From NCBI RefSeq assembly GCF_023065955.2, contig NW_026622985.1, positions 3,928,001-3,992,000 on the forward strand: a stretch of 64,000 nt of DNA, written 5' to 3'. Source of the DNA: Ursus arctos (taxonomy: Eukaryota; Chordata; Mammalia; Carnivora; Ursidae). Every line of letters starts with the position of its first letter. The first letter of the stretch is position 1. The translations under genes and the position numbers were made by a program. The notes beneath the pieces are model-generated. The model saw only the letters and a program-made list of their open reading frames with translations, did no database searches and had not been told where the DNA came from. Shown here in pieces: positions 12,482-23,829 of this stretch.

Positions 12482-12680
12482 GGAGATGCCTGGGTAGCTC
12501 AGTCAGTGAAGCATCTGCCTTTGATTCAGGTCATGATCTTGGGGTTCTGGGATGGAGTCCCACGTTGGGTTCCCTGCTCAGTGGGGAGTCTGCTTGTGCT
12601 TTTCCCTCTGCTTCTCCCTCCTGCTCCTGCTCTCTCTCACACTCACTCTCTCACAAATAAATAAATAACATCTTTAAAAA
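12482..12680 (+). mobile_element. SINEC, older subtype, inside a purine microsatellite
   Basis: GGAGATGCCTGGGTAGCTCA head, TCATGATCTTGGGGTTCTGG core, and AAATAAATAACATC tail. AGAATAGAAT units reappear immediately downstream (12681-12712), as if the element landed within the microsatellite or the tract grew from its flank. Confidence 0.93.
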
Positions 12681-12712
12681 AGAAGAGAATAGAATAGAAT
12701 AGAATATTAGAA

Positions 12713-14630
12713 TATGCATAACAATACTTAGTTCTGGTGCGGTTTTACAATTGAATGCCATATAATCTCAGAAAAGGAGGCTTCGGATAGTCTAGTAGGA
12801 TAAAATGATAGGATTATCATTCCACTCTTTTCCACTTGATAAAGGACTAAGAACACGAGACCCCTGCTTGTCCTCCTTACTTGAGAAGTTTTGGAAGGAA
12901 ACCATTTTTTTTTCCTAGAGACTGACAGCTGATCAGAGCTTTCTTAGGGCTCAGAGATTTGTGTCTCAGTAACAGGAGCCAGAGACCCACTTGTCCTTGA
13001 ACATTTTGTGTGCAGTACACAGCACAGCCAAGGCCATCTCTGATGGCTGTCTTTCTCCACTGCCTACCACTGTGGGTGTGAGGGGCTTGCCTTCATCCTG
13101 GGTTCCACGTGCCCACGATGAGAAACTGTGGCCAGCTACCATTTTCCTGTTTCTCCTCCATGTGGCTGGCTACCTGATATTTTGGCTGCACTCACGGCTC
13201 TGCCTCTTTTGCAAGCATACCTGTTTGTGTGTGACTTGAATTTTAAAGTCAGAAAAAGAACAGTAACTTCTATTTCGGCCTTAGGCCCAGAGAAGTTCGC
13301 TCTTTGGGTTGTGAACTGTGAGGTGCTTGTACAGATAAACCAAATGGTCAATTGTTTTCTGTTAGGCTACTGAATATTTGGGCATGCTGATCAGTCCCAT
13401 CTAGGGAGGGGAAGTGAGGCAAGGGACATGCCACACCCCTGTCAATCACCCTCATTGTCCCTTAGACCAGACGTGAGTCATTGCTCTACAGGAACTGTAA
13501 ACCACTCACTTTGTACCTCAACAACCCGTGGCAGGCGGTACACACAGAGTTTCACAAATACCAGCTGTGCTGCTTTGCTCCGAATACGCAAAGTGCTGCG
13601 GAAATCTCATTCATAATGCGAATGTTCTGGTGCCGCTGGTTTTCAGTCCCTGCTTATCTTCAATGACCTTCTTAGCTTGCTGCACACTGCAGACACAAAT
13701 CACACACGAAAAAGAGGACAAAATCCTGTGTGTAGAGGTGGGTAAGGGCAGATCTCCATTACCTCTGCCCTTGAAAGAATTGTTAGGATCATCATAAAAA
13801 GCACATTGTGGAGAATCAGATATACTGTGGATACAGGAGTTAGACGAGGTGATGATGAAAAGCACTGGTGGGGAAAGAATTATCAGGCTGATGCCGTGAA
13901 AACACCAAGCTCCTCTTTACAGACCAACAATCGTCCTCAGGAAAATACTGCGTCTCTTCACCTAAATGAATGTTTTGTGGCAGCCTAAACTGAAACGGTC
14001 CTTGATTAAAATTTAGCTCTATTCGAAGGATGAATAATGTCAAAATAAAAATTAGGAGGAAAAAAAAGAAGCTCATATTGTGCTTTGTGTAATCTCCATG
14101 AGGAATGCTTCTTCTGATAACTTTTGCCAAGGCAATAAATTGCTCAGTAGAATTCAGTGTCAATTAAGGATTGATTGAGAACAGTGTCATTTCTTACAAT
14201 TTTCAATACTCATTAGGGACTTTGATTATTTGAAAGATTTTATCTATCTATATTCATAAATCCTCTTACTGATTAATTTATTTTAAAAAAATCTCCCAGA
14301 AGTACTTTGGTACAATCAGTGAAACTCATACACTTTTTTAAGGTATGTGTGTTTCCTATTTGTACTTATGAACGTTGACAGCACTGCTGAAAATGTATTC
14401 CTGGGAATATTAGTGCCTCCAAAAATGCTACTGTGTATTTTGTTTAAAAAATATTTTTGTGGACAAGTAAATTTGGTGAATACTATGTTTTAAAAAAAAG
14501 TTAAACCATTTTATTTACATCAGAGTGACCCATTTCCCCAGAATATGAATCCCACTGAGGGCAACAGAGCAGAGAACGGTTCAAAAACTTATTTTCCTAG
14601 AGACCATTTTACCACAGTAACATACTTTGG
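12713..14630. other. Unassigned, moderately GC-rich around 13.0-13.8 kb
   Basis: This interval has no SINE or LINE blocks that I can recognise. Between 13000 and 13800 it is more balanced in composition, with scattered CpG. It holds several overlapping frames of 60-107 codons on both strands, none with a recognisable motif. It may be unique sequence; no function is claimed. Confidence 0.4.
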
Positions 14631-15073
14631 CATCTGGAATGGGTTGAATGGTGGTCCCCAAACAAATATGCATGTCCCAATCCCTGAATCCTGTGACTGT
14701 TACCTTATTTGGAATAAAACTCTTTGTAGATGTAATTAATTTCAGGATCTTGAGAAGAGAAGATCATCCTGGATTATCCAAGTGGGATCTAAACCCAATG
14801 ACAAGTATCTTTACAAGATGGGCAGACAAAGGAGACACGTGAAAAGAAAGTCATGTGAACAGGGAGAGAGGTAGCCACAAGCCAGGGAATGCAAACAGCC
14901 ATCAGATGCTGGAAGAGGCAAGAACGACTGTCTCCACCAGCCCCCACAGGGAGTGGACTCCATCAACACTCTGGCTTTGGTCTCCGGACCTCGAAAACTG
15001 GGATCATTTGTTTGTTTGTTTTAAGCCACCCACTTTGTGATAGTTTGTTCCAATATCTGTAGAAACTAATACA
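14631..15073 (+). mobile_element. MaLR-type LTR (MLT1-like)
   Basis: GGGTTGAATGGTGGTCCCC, then CATGTCCCAATCCCTGAATC, TTATTTGGAA, GATGTAATTAATTT, a CTGGAAGAGGCAAGA block, CCGGACCTCGAAAACTG, and TTTTAAGCCACCCACTTTG near the 3' end, closing with AAACTAATACAG. This is the MaLR LTR order. Diverged and inactive. Confidence 0.8.
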
Positions 15074-15194
15074 GCACCTATATTAAACATTACTGTAGAC
15101 AATTAGTTTTCTTTTATTTTTTAAATTTCATTTTAAATATCTTTCCCTACCCCACCTTCCACGTATTCTCCTTCCCGCACCTGTGCACAATATG

Positions 15195-16094
15195 ACAGGC
15201 AACTCTTAACCTTAGTTTACTATTATTTCTGATTGAGCTATAATTTACATACAATATTAGTTTCAGGTGTACAACAAGTGACTTCATATATGCATATACT
15301 GTGAAATGATCACCACAAGAATTCCGGCTAATATCCATTACCACACACAGTTACAGATTTCCTTTTTTGTTGTGAGAACTTTGAGGATCTATTCTCTTAG
15401 CACCTTTCAAGTCTGCATCCAGTACTATTAACTATAGTCACTGTGCTGTATGTTACGGCTCAATGACTAATTTATTTTATAACCAGAAATTTGTACCTTT
15501 GGACTCCTTTCACCCATTTCACTCACTCCCCATCCCCTATAACAAGCACCAATTTGCTCTCTGTACCCAAGAGCTTTTCTTTTCTTTTTTTTTTTAAGAT
15601 TCCATATATAAAAGATCATAGAGTATTTGTCTCTCTCTAAGTTACTTTGCTTAGCACGATGCTTTCAGTGTTCATCCATGTTGTTACAAATGACAAGATT
15701 CCATTTTTAATGGCTGAATAATATTACCATATATTACAATACGTGTACAGACATACACACACACTGCAACTTACCCATTCATTTGTCAATAGACACTTAG
15801 GTTGTTTCCATATCCTGACTACTATAAATAACACTGCAATGAATGTGAATGTGCACATATCTTTTTGAATTGTTTTTATTTTCTTCAGATGTATACCCAG
15901 AAGTGGGATTGCTGGATCATATGGCTCTATTTTTAATTTTTTGAAACCTCCTTTCCATTTCCACAGTGGCTGCACTCGTTTGCATTCCCATCAACACTGC
16001 ACAAGGTTTCCTTTCCTCCACGTCCTCGCCAACACCTGTTGTTTCTTGTCTTTTTGATAGTAGCCATTGTAACAGGTATGAGATATCTCATACC
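15195..16094 (-). mobile_element. L1 3' portion (end of ORF2 and 3' UTR), minus strand
   Basis: Plus-strand text is the reversed L1 end: GAGCTATAATTTACATAC, CAGGTGTACAACAAGTGA, CCATTTCACTCACTCCCCA, TTAATGGCTGAATAATATT, TTTGTCAATAGACACTTAGG, CCAGAAGTGGGATTGCTGG, GTGGCTGCACTCGTTTGCAT. No intact coding frame. The right edge coincides with a 20-bp palindrome at 16075-16094. Confidence 0.88.
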
Positions 16095-16317
16095 TATAGT
16101 ATCCATGGTGAATGTTACTGTAGACATATTTAAATATAGATACTTATTTTAAAATTGGTTCAATATTTAATTTTTTCTTTAGAGAGTTGTATATATTCTT
16201 TAATAATACATCAAATATTAAAAATATTAACCTTTCCAGATTTTCTTCAATATTTCTTGTTGATTTCTATATATGTAACATATATAGTTACCTAACTATA
16301 TACATGTATGTACTTAT

Positions 16318-16334
16318 ATGTGTATGTGTGTGTA

Positions 16335-16366
<32 letters not shown>

Positions 16367-16412
16367 GGCATACACATATAAATGTACGCATACTATATAC
16401 ACACACACACGT
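16318..16412. repeat. (TG)n(TA)n and (AC)n microsatellite cluster
   Basis: TGTGTATGTGTGTGTG runs into about nine TA units ending near 16367, and a separate ACACACACAC run lies at about 16399-16412. Confidence 0.93.
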
Positions 16413-16704
16413 GAGTAATTTCTACCCACAACGCTGTGGCAAATGTTTATCTGAAGAACCGTTACTTATTTCTTTTCTTTTTAGAATAATAAGGCAGATA
16501 CGAAGGAGCCTGATGTTCGGATAATGGAATATATTTTAGAATATACTAGCAGAGTAGATAGATTTGTGACTATTTTTAACAGAAGGATAACACTTTAAAA
16601 AATATTTCTGAACTTTTTTTAATGTCTTTCTGAAGTCACAGAGAAAATGTGTACTCCATTACCTACTTGGAAAAGGAATTCCTTTTCTTAAAACACAAAT
16701 TGCA

Positions 16705-16895
16705 GGGGCGCCTGGGTGGCACAGTCCTTAAGCGTCTGCCTTCGGCTCAGGGCGTGATCCCTGCGTTCTGGCATCGAGCCCCACATCAGGCTCCTCCGCT
16801 GGGAGCCTGCTTCTTCCTCTCCCACTTCCCCTGCTTGTGTTCTCTCTCACTGGCTGTCTGTCTCTGTCAAATAAATAAATAAACATCTTTAAAAA
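16705..16895 (+). mobile_element. SINEC, arctoid subtype (CTGGGAGCCTGC body)
   Basis: GGGGCGCCTGGGTGGCACAG head and a CTGGGAGCCTGCTTCTTCC body rather than the ATGAGCCTGC form. Perfect 15-bp duplication AAAACACAAATTGCA at 16690-16704 and 16896-16910. Confidence 0.97.
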
Positions 16896-17009
16896 AAAAC
16901 ACAAATTGCAATAAAGAACTTAAGGTTTCCTGCAGCATTTGTGCATGTGTGGAGGGGTGCCTCCACATTGATCTCACAGAACAATAGTAGGATAAAAACA
17001 GTATTAACA

Positions 17010-17168
17010 ATAAACAATGGCAGCTTTCATTACTGAATACCTATCATGAACCTATTATGTGTTAAGTCTCTTGCATATATAAAACTGAATCTTTGAAAAA
17101 TATCTGCAAAATGTTACCATTTTCACTTTCAGATCAGAAGTTAGAGCCTCCAAAAAGTTACATATTTT
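17010..17168 (-). mobile_element. MIR-like fragment (tentative)
   Basis: The plus strand shows a decayed reversed MIR: CATTACTGAATACCTATCATG, CTATTATGTGTTAAG, and TGTTACCATTTTCACTTTCAG. Strongly diverged, so the assignment is moderate at best. Confidence 0.45.
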
Positions 17169-17190
17169 TTCTAAATTTAAACATCTTTTT

Positions 17191-17382
17191 GGGGGGATGC
17201 CTGGGTGGCTCAATCGGTTAAGCATCTCCCTTTGGTTCAGGTCATGATCCCTGGACTCTGGGATCGAGTCTTGCATTGGGCTCCTTGCTCAGCGGGGAGT
17301 CTGCTTCTCCCTCTGCCTGTGGCTCCCCCTGCTTGTGCTCTCTCTTTCTCTCAGACAAATAAACAAAATCTTTTTTAAAAAA
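17191..17382 (+). mobile_element. SINEC, older subtype
   Basis: GGATGCCTGGGTGGCTCAAT head, CAGGTCATGATCCCTGGAC core, CAGCGGGGAGTCTGCTTCTC body, and a CAAATAAACAAAATC tail. Flanks TAAACATCTTTTT and TAAGCATTTTTTA are probable diverged target duplications. Confidence 0.94.
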
Positions 17383-17833
17383 ATAAGCATTTTTTATGTA
17401 CCTAAGTAGGGCTTTAAACTCTGGTGTCTTACACCAAGATTTTACACAATGTCTTCCCAAGTCTGCATTCCTCTTTCCTTTCCTCTTTGGGAAAGACGGA
17501 TATTCTCACATTGAAAATACAGATAGGTTTTGGTATTGGTTATTTGCATCCAAAATAGCAGAAGAAACCAATAAGACACATGTACCTTTTTCATCCACAG
17601 AATAAAGGATGTTTATAAACTCAAATTTAAGTGTATGATTTCTATGATTGAAATGTTCTTGGGAACACACTTAGAAAGAATTCTTATAGGTAGCTTCTCC
17701 CAGGCATTATGCCCATATTTATTAACTGTTGCTTGAAACGGATGATAGGAGTTTCTCCAGACACGGAATGCTATGTAAAAGGTACACATTTAGCCAAAAT
17801 GAAATATTATGTGTTTTAAAAATCAACATATAG

Positions 17834-18052
17834 GCATGCCTGGGTGGCTCAGTCAGTTAAGTGTCTGCCTTGAAATACTCTTGTGACTTGATCCCAGGGT
17901 CTTGGGATTGAGTCCTGCATCGGGCTCTTGCTCGGGGGGGAGCCTGCTTCTCCCTCTGCCTGCTGCTCCCCCTGCTTGTGTACCCACTCTTGCATGCAGG
18001 CCCTCTCACTCTCTCTCTGGCAAATAAATAAATAAAATATTTTTTAAAAAAG
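17834..18052 (+). mobile_element. SINEC, older subtype with internal rearrangement
   Basis: GCATGCCTGGGTGGCTCAGT head. The usual GGCTCAGGTCATGATC stretch is replaced by TTGAAATACTCTTGTGACTT, the same string found in unique sequence near 18680 apart from one base. Duplication CAACATATAG at 17824-17833 and 18053-18062. Tail AAATAAATAAATAAAAT. Confidence 0.94.
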
Positions 18053-18062
18053 CAACATATAG

Positions 18063-19554
18063 ATAAAAAACTTTCTGTTTAATATATTACTCAATAGGGG
18101 TCAAAAGGAACATAAGCACCTTTCTTGCTTTCAAGAAATCGTTTAGAAAATAAATAATTTTCTATGTACATATAAAGGAGATATGTGGTCTACTTTTCCC
18201 TTCAAAAAGCCCGAAGCTCATTCACAGTTTCTTGCCCATTTGGAATCATCCTGTTCCAACAGCTATTAAGAACAAGTCCCAATTCCCAAGCAAACAATTT
18301 TTCTGTAAAGAAAAAGAAGGAAATATTCTCATTTTTCTCCCATTTAGACAGATCTTTCTCACCAGTTGTGAAACTCTGGCCAAACTGTGTAATGAGTAAA
18401 TGTTGGGTTCTGAGCTTTTGTTTTTAATTGGCACAAGGGAACGATTAACTCGAAGTCATATGATTGCTGTGAGGGTAAATAAATAACATGTGATAAATTA
18501 ATTGATACTTCGCTGATAGATAATAGAGGTGCAATTACTGTTCTCATCTTTCCGGAATCAGCAAGACCTTGTATGTAAGATCCAACAATACTCCAACAAC
18601 ACTATTTCTCCAATTTACAAACGTGACTTAGGCTTTCTTCATTGTTGGCTTTTGTACATATCAACCTAGTCCATCTTTCTTGAAATACTCTTATGACTTG
18701 AATTTATGACACTACCCTCTTGTTTTTCATTTATTTCTTTACTCCCTGTTTCGAAGTCTGTTTTACAGGTTTCTTCCCCGTTAATCCAGCCTCTTAATGA
18801 TGAATTGCCACCATCACACTCCCCCTATGTTCCCTCCCTAGGTTATTTTATTCACATACCACATCCACGTGTCAATGGCCTCTGTTCAGCATTGCCTATC
18901 AGGGAGATCATCAGAGAAGATGAAGCTGGTGTTATTGGACATGTACTCTTGCAGTTCTCACGGTCACCTCAAATGTAACAGTTGAGGAGACAAGATCACA
19001 ATATTCCACCAGCCTCACAATCAGTGCTTCCTCCAATGGTTCTAGGTCAGTAAATAGCACCAATATCCATCATATATGAAGACAGTGAAAACACAGACAC
19101 ACAGTAATACCTTTTCCATCGCACTATCTCATTTCAAGCTGACTAAAGTATGCTACTTTTATTCACTCTCAAAATACCTTGCTAATCTCTCCACCCCATT
19201 TTCATTGCTATCAGCTTTGTACAAGGGTATCTCACCATTCTGCTTCCAAAGCTTCTTAGAAAGAGTCTGTGCATCCACCCCTTCGAGCCATCATTCTTTC
19301 TCCACAGTGCATTTAGAGTGACCTTTAAATAATGCAAATTTGACTGCACTTTTTTGGTTTTATTTAAATTTTCCAATATTTCCCCAAAGTCTTAGTATTG
19401 CTTTTGTGTCCAGCATGGTTTGGTCATCTTGATGCCCAGTCTATAAGAATTTCTCTCCTCTCTGTTTCTGATATTTACATTGCCTTTCCTATCACTAATG
19501 TAATGCCTTCTCATCAATCACATCTCAAAGCAATCTCACCTTTAAAAAAAAAAA
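18063..19554. other. Unassigned, no gene recognised
   Basis: Mixed composition with several 60-90 codon frames on both strands, none with motifs or splice-like limits. No recognised SINE or LINE blocks. Confidence 0.4.
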
Positions 19555-19830
19555 AGAATTTCTCTGAAAGGGAGGGAAAACTGAAGGGGGAGAAATCAGA
19601 GGGAGAGATGAACCATGAGAGACTATGGGCCCTGGGAAACAAACTGAGGGTTTCAGAGGGGAGGGGGTTGGGGAATGGGGTAGTCAGGTGATAGGTATTA
19701 AGGAGGGTGCATGTTATTATGAGCACTGGGTTTTATATGCAATTAATGAATCGTTGAATACTACATCAAAAACTAATGATGTACTACTATACTGTGCCTA
19801 ACTGAACATAAATTAAAAAGGTCGCTGGAA
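19555..19830 (+). mobile_element. Carnivore L1 3' UTR end
   Basis: GAGAGACTATGGGCCCTGG, AAACAAACTGAGGGTTTCAG, a G-rich polypurine tract, GGTATTAAGGAGGGTGCATG, GAGCACTGGGTTTTATATG, AATGAATCGTTGAATACTAC and ATCAAAAACTAATGATG form the typical carnivore L1 3' UTR. A guanine-run motif at 19658-19680 could form a G-quadruplex. The 5' side is truncated and target duplications are not clear. Confidence 0.85.
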
Positions 19831-20431
19831 TTTCAGGCTCGGTCGGTTCCCCTGTCACATAATCTCATGGCACCTTCTATTCATCTGAATGGCTTTTCAA
19901 ATTGTTAGTCATTATTTATGCATACTCATTTTACTAGTGCTCTATCTCACCCTCTAAGGAAGTTCTATGAATACAGACAAAATATTTAATTTTGGTCAGA
20001 ATTTTTCCCCCCTGTCTTAGGAGATTTAAATAAATATTAAATAATATATTTCACTTACTGAAAGAATGAGTGAATTCGATCAAAAATGATAATCCTTTCA
20101 AGTGAGTTATTGTTTAGACCACATCCTTCAAAATCCAACTTGAATGATAGTCTACTCATAATGCTTTGTGAAAAGGTCCCTTCTCCTTCACTTCTGGCTG
20201 AATTAATTTCTCCCTTCTTCAAGGTCCTATTAGTGTTTATTGGTACCATTTTAAGCCTTTCTATGGAAAACTAGGCTATATTTAGATCTTATAAAAGAGT
20301 GAAGAAGAGAGACATAGTCACTACTTTTTGGGAGCCAATGTTGAGGAAATATCTTTATTGCTGACACCATGATGTCTGTATCCCTCTCCCTCTGAATATT
20401 CTACATTCTACATAAGAGAGGATTGGAAGAG

Positions 20432-20669
20432 GGGTGCCTGCGTGGTTCAGTCAGTTGAGCTTCTGACTCTTGGTTTTGGCTCAGGTCATGATCTCAGGGT
20501 CATGGGATCGAGCCCCACATTGGGCTCTGTGCTCAGTGGGAGTCTGCTTGGGATTCTCTCTCTCCCTCTCCTTCTGTCCCTCCCCCCATCCCCTCATGCG
20601 CACCTGTGTTCTCTGTCTCTCTAAAATAAATAAATAAATCTTCCTTTATTTATTTATTTTTTTAGAGTG
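20432..20669 (+). mobile_element. SINEC, older subtype, with aberrant tail
   Basis: GGGTGCCTGCGTGGTTCAGT head, GGTCATGATCTCAGGGTCAT core, AATAAATAAATAAATC tail, then an extra CTTTATTTATTTATTTTTTT in the opposite sense. Flanks GATTGGAAGAG (20421-20431) and GAATGGAAGAG (20670-20680) are the target duplication with one mismatch, so the extra part arrived with the element or formed in its tail. Confidence 0.92.
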
Positions 20670-20680
20670 GAATGGAAGAG

Positions 20681-21539
20681 AGGGACAGTTGGTGGAAGAT
20701 ATCCTGAGCAGGCAGAAGGTATTAGCCTCAGAAAGTAAGGAAACATCTTTTTTGAGAGAGGGGAAAAAAACAAAAAAATCATGTTCAAGGGCATTGAAGG
20801 TCTGGGCCCAAGTTGAGTGCCAATAACATAGAAGGAAGTAGAAGAGTCTCTTCAACTTTCTACTTCACTGTATATTTCTCTGTCATTCAGGTCTCAGTTT
20901 CCATACTCACTGATTCTGTGCTACTGCTCATGTATATGAACATTTTCCATGTTTTGAATGTTTTTTTATGACTGGTTAAGAAAAAACAGAGTCTTTGGAA
21001 AACTTGGCAAATACTTGTGTAAGTTTTAGTTGGCATGGATTTATTTGTGCATCTGGCCCCACTGCTCATCTTCCAACATGATTTTCAGAGTCTCCTAATT
21101 CCTTTCTTTGGTTCGGAGACAGAAACATGGAGGATGAGATATTCTCAACTGGTAATGACCTTCTGCAAACACTCCTGGCAGCCCTCAACACCAACTATGC
21201 AGACTCAGTCTTCGATAGCAAGTTAGCATAGAATCTTCATTTCAAGAGAAGAAAGGAAAAACAGACTGCCATGTGAGAGTGGCTACACAATGTCAAAAAC
21301 TAACAACAACAATTTCTGTGACGAGAACTACAGTAGAAGTTGTGTTAAATTAAAGAAGTCCTGTAATGCGGAGGGGAAAAAAAAAAAAAAAACCTGTGAT
21401 ATGCATTTCTTTAAGAAGAGGAAGAAATTTGTGACATGCAACATTTAACTTCAGGATGAGAAGAGGAAGTATTAACAATGTAGGGGTGTTAGAATGTTGG
21501 CCCAAAGACACACATCTACACTCTCTTCATAAATGTGTG
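20681..21539. other. Unassigned, no gene recognised
   Basis: No recognised repeat heads and no convincing coding frame. An 18-base A run is at about 21375-21392. Confidence 0.4.
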
Positions 21540-22440
21540 GTATAAAAGGAAATATATTTAGTTTTTGCCCATGGTTCCTGGCACAGAGCTCCTAAAATCC
21601 TCAGCATTTCCAGAGTGGCAGTCTTTTGTCATTCATATGCAGCCCCTTTGAGCACTTCTGAGTTTAAGCTAATGAGGTGACTTTGGTCTCCCTTAGCCTC
21701 AGGATGAGGCTGGCCCCTGAAAAGACCCAATGAATGAAGAGGTGGGAACTTTCAGCTACGCCCACCAGCCTCTGGGACTAGGAAGAGGGGCTATAAACTA
21801 AGCTTTAGTAAAACTCTTAAACAAGGGGTGCCTGGGGGGCTCAGTCAGTTAAGCATCTGCCTTCAGCTCAGGTCACGATCTCAGGGTCCTAGAATGGAGT
21901 CCCACTTCAGGTTTCCTGCTCAGCAGGAAGTTTGCTTCTCCCTGGCCATCTGTTCCTCCCCTTGCTCATGCTCTCTCTCTCTCTCTCCCTCTCAAATAAA
22001 TAAATAAAATCTTAAAACAACAACGACAAAAACTCCTAAACGAGATGAGATGAGCTCCTATGGGTATGGGCTGGGAGGATGGCTTCCATGAGTTCCATGG
22101 TGACAGAAGCCGCAGTGCTCAGGACCCTTCCAGAGCTTGCCCTCTGTATGGCTTGATCTATCTGTTCACCTGTATCCTTTATACCCTTTATAATAAACTA
22201 ATCAATAATAGTAAATACTTGTTTGAATTCATGAGCTGCTCTAGCAAATTAATTGAACCTGAGGAGGGCTTTATGGGAACCTCCAAATTAAAAGGAGTTG
22301 ATCAGAAACACAGGTAAAAACATGGACTAGCACCTAACGTGGGAGGTGAAGGCCCTCTTGTAGAGCCCTTAACCTGTGGAATCTGATGCTCTCTCCAGAT
22401 AAACAGTGTGGAGTTGAGTTAGTTGCTTGGTGGTGTTGAA
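21540..22440 (+). mobile_element. LTR-like element (MER21-like, tentative), split by a SINE
   Basis: GACTTTGGTCTCCCTTAGCC, then after the SINE CTTTATACCCTTTATAATAA, GAGCTGCTCTAGCAAATTAA, TTGAACCTGAGGAGGGC, GGGAACCTCCAAATTA and CCTTAACCTGTGGAATCTGA. This order fits an old mammalian LTR with its AATAAA region at about 22190. The family name is from recall and unverified. Confidence 0.5.
21825..22024 (+). mobile_element. SINEC, older subtype, nested in LTR-like element
   Basis: GGGGTGCCTGGGGGGCTCAG head, GCTCAGGTCACGATCTCAGG core, (CT)n run and AAATAAATAAATAAAATC tail with AACAACAACGAC interruptions. Probable duplication AAAACTCTTAAAC upstream and AAAACTCCTAAAC downstream. Confidence 0.94.
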
Positions 22441-22464
22441 ACACACACACACACACACACACAT
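22441..22464. repeat. (AC)n microsatellite
   Basis: Twelve uninterrupted AC units. Confidence 0.96.
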
Positions 22465-23820
22465 TGCAAGGTGTCACTCCCAATCTATTTGCATTGCTCG
22501 TAAGATATCCTTTCTGAAACACCAACAAGTGCTTAGATAAGAAAGTTTCAATTTAGTATTAAATAAGTAACTGACTTTTTTGCTATCCTTATTTTTTGGA
22601 AGGATAGAAGTCATGCCTTCATGTAAGTATATGACTGAATTATACAAATTACATTTTTAAATACAGAGATAAATTCTCTCAGACTTCTGTTTCCTTTCAT
22701 GAAGGAATACAAGACTTCCTCTCTTATGATGAACAGCTATGTAATTGGACAAAATATATGACAGAAGTGTTGTTAAGCACTGGCTAAAGGGCATTACAGG
22801 ACTGCAGCCCCTGAGGGGAGAAGTCACATGAAGAGTCCTACGACTACCAGAAAGTAATATAAATGTTACTGACTGTTTGCTGAGCAGAGCAAAGATTCCC
22901 AATAAACTAAAACAGCAGAGATCAGTCTACTGCAGCCGAAGCAGCAGAAATCTGGGCTGTATTAGAGAAGAGAGCTATAGAGAGCTCCAGAAATCCGCCC
23001 TTCATACTCATATGCACATATCCAGTGCAAGCCATCCTGTCTGCAAGGTACTCAGAGAGCAAGTGCTACCGTGAGCGACGCACATAGTAGACTAAGTATA
23101 ATGTTGAGATCATGGGAGATCTCCTTAGCACATCATTAACACCCATGGAAACCTTGAGACACTAGAAATGCAGTGCGGACCATGCCATAGGGTGAAATCT
23201 GCACTAGAATCACCCTGATGAAACCTAAAATCAAAATTTGGAAAGATCTCATAGAAGATAGAATTTGGGGTTTGAGTCCCTTATCGTTAGAAGAGCTTGG
23301 AAAACACAGGATTTTCTATCGATCTTCATTAACCAAGCACAAAATCAGGTTTATACAAATTTAAAGTGATCAGATGTAATTGATGTAACTGCTGGAACAA
23401 GAATCAGCATTTTGTAAAAAAAAGTTAACAAGGTCTGGACTTTCTAAATTGATTAAACTACTCAATATGACCAGTTTTTTTTGTTTTGTTTTGATTTGTT
23501 TTTTGTTTGTTTTTTTAATCACCAGAATTACAAAGAGAAAGGAAAATGTAATTTGTGGTTAAAAAGGAAAAAAAAAAAACCTATTTAATACAACGAAAAC
23601 TCTAAGTTCCCAGACCTTAAACTTTACAAACACAAAGAAGCTATTATAAATGTTTGAAAACACTAAAGTATAGGGAGTCTCATCAGAGTTATAGAAACTA
23701 TAAAAAAGGATCAAACTGCAATGCATAGAACCAAAAATTATCACTGCAGTGAAAATGCTCCTGCATGGCCCTGGCAGGAGACAGGAGATGGTATAAAGGG
23801 AGCCATTTCCATAAGGAAAC
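22465..23820. other. Unassigned, no gene recognised
   Basis: Mixed sequence. A T-rich stretch TTTTGTTTTGTTTTGATTTG is at 23480-23520 and an A run is at 23570. No convincing gene or repeat family. Confidence 0.4.
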
Positions 23821-23829
23821 CAGGCCACA

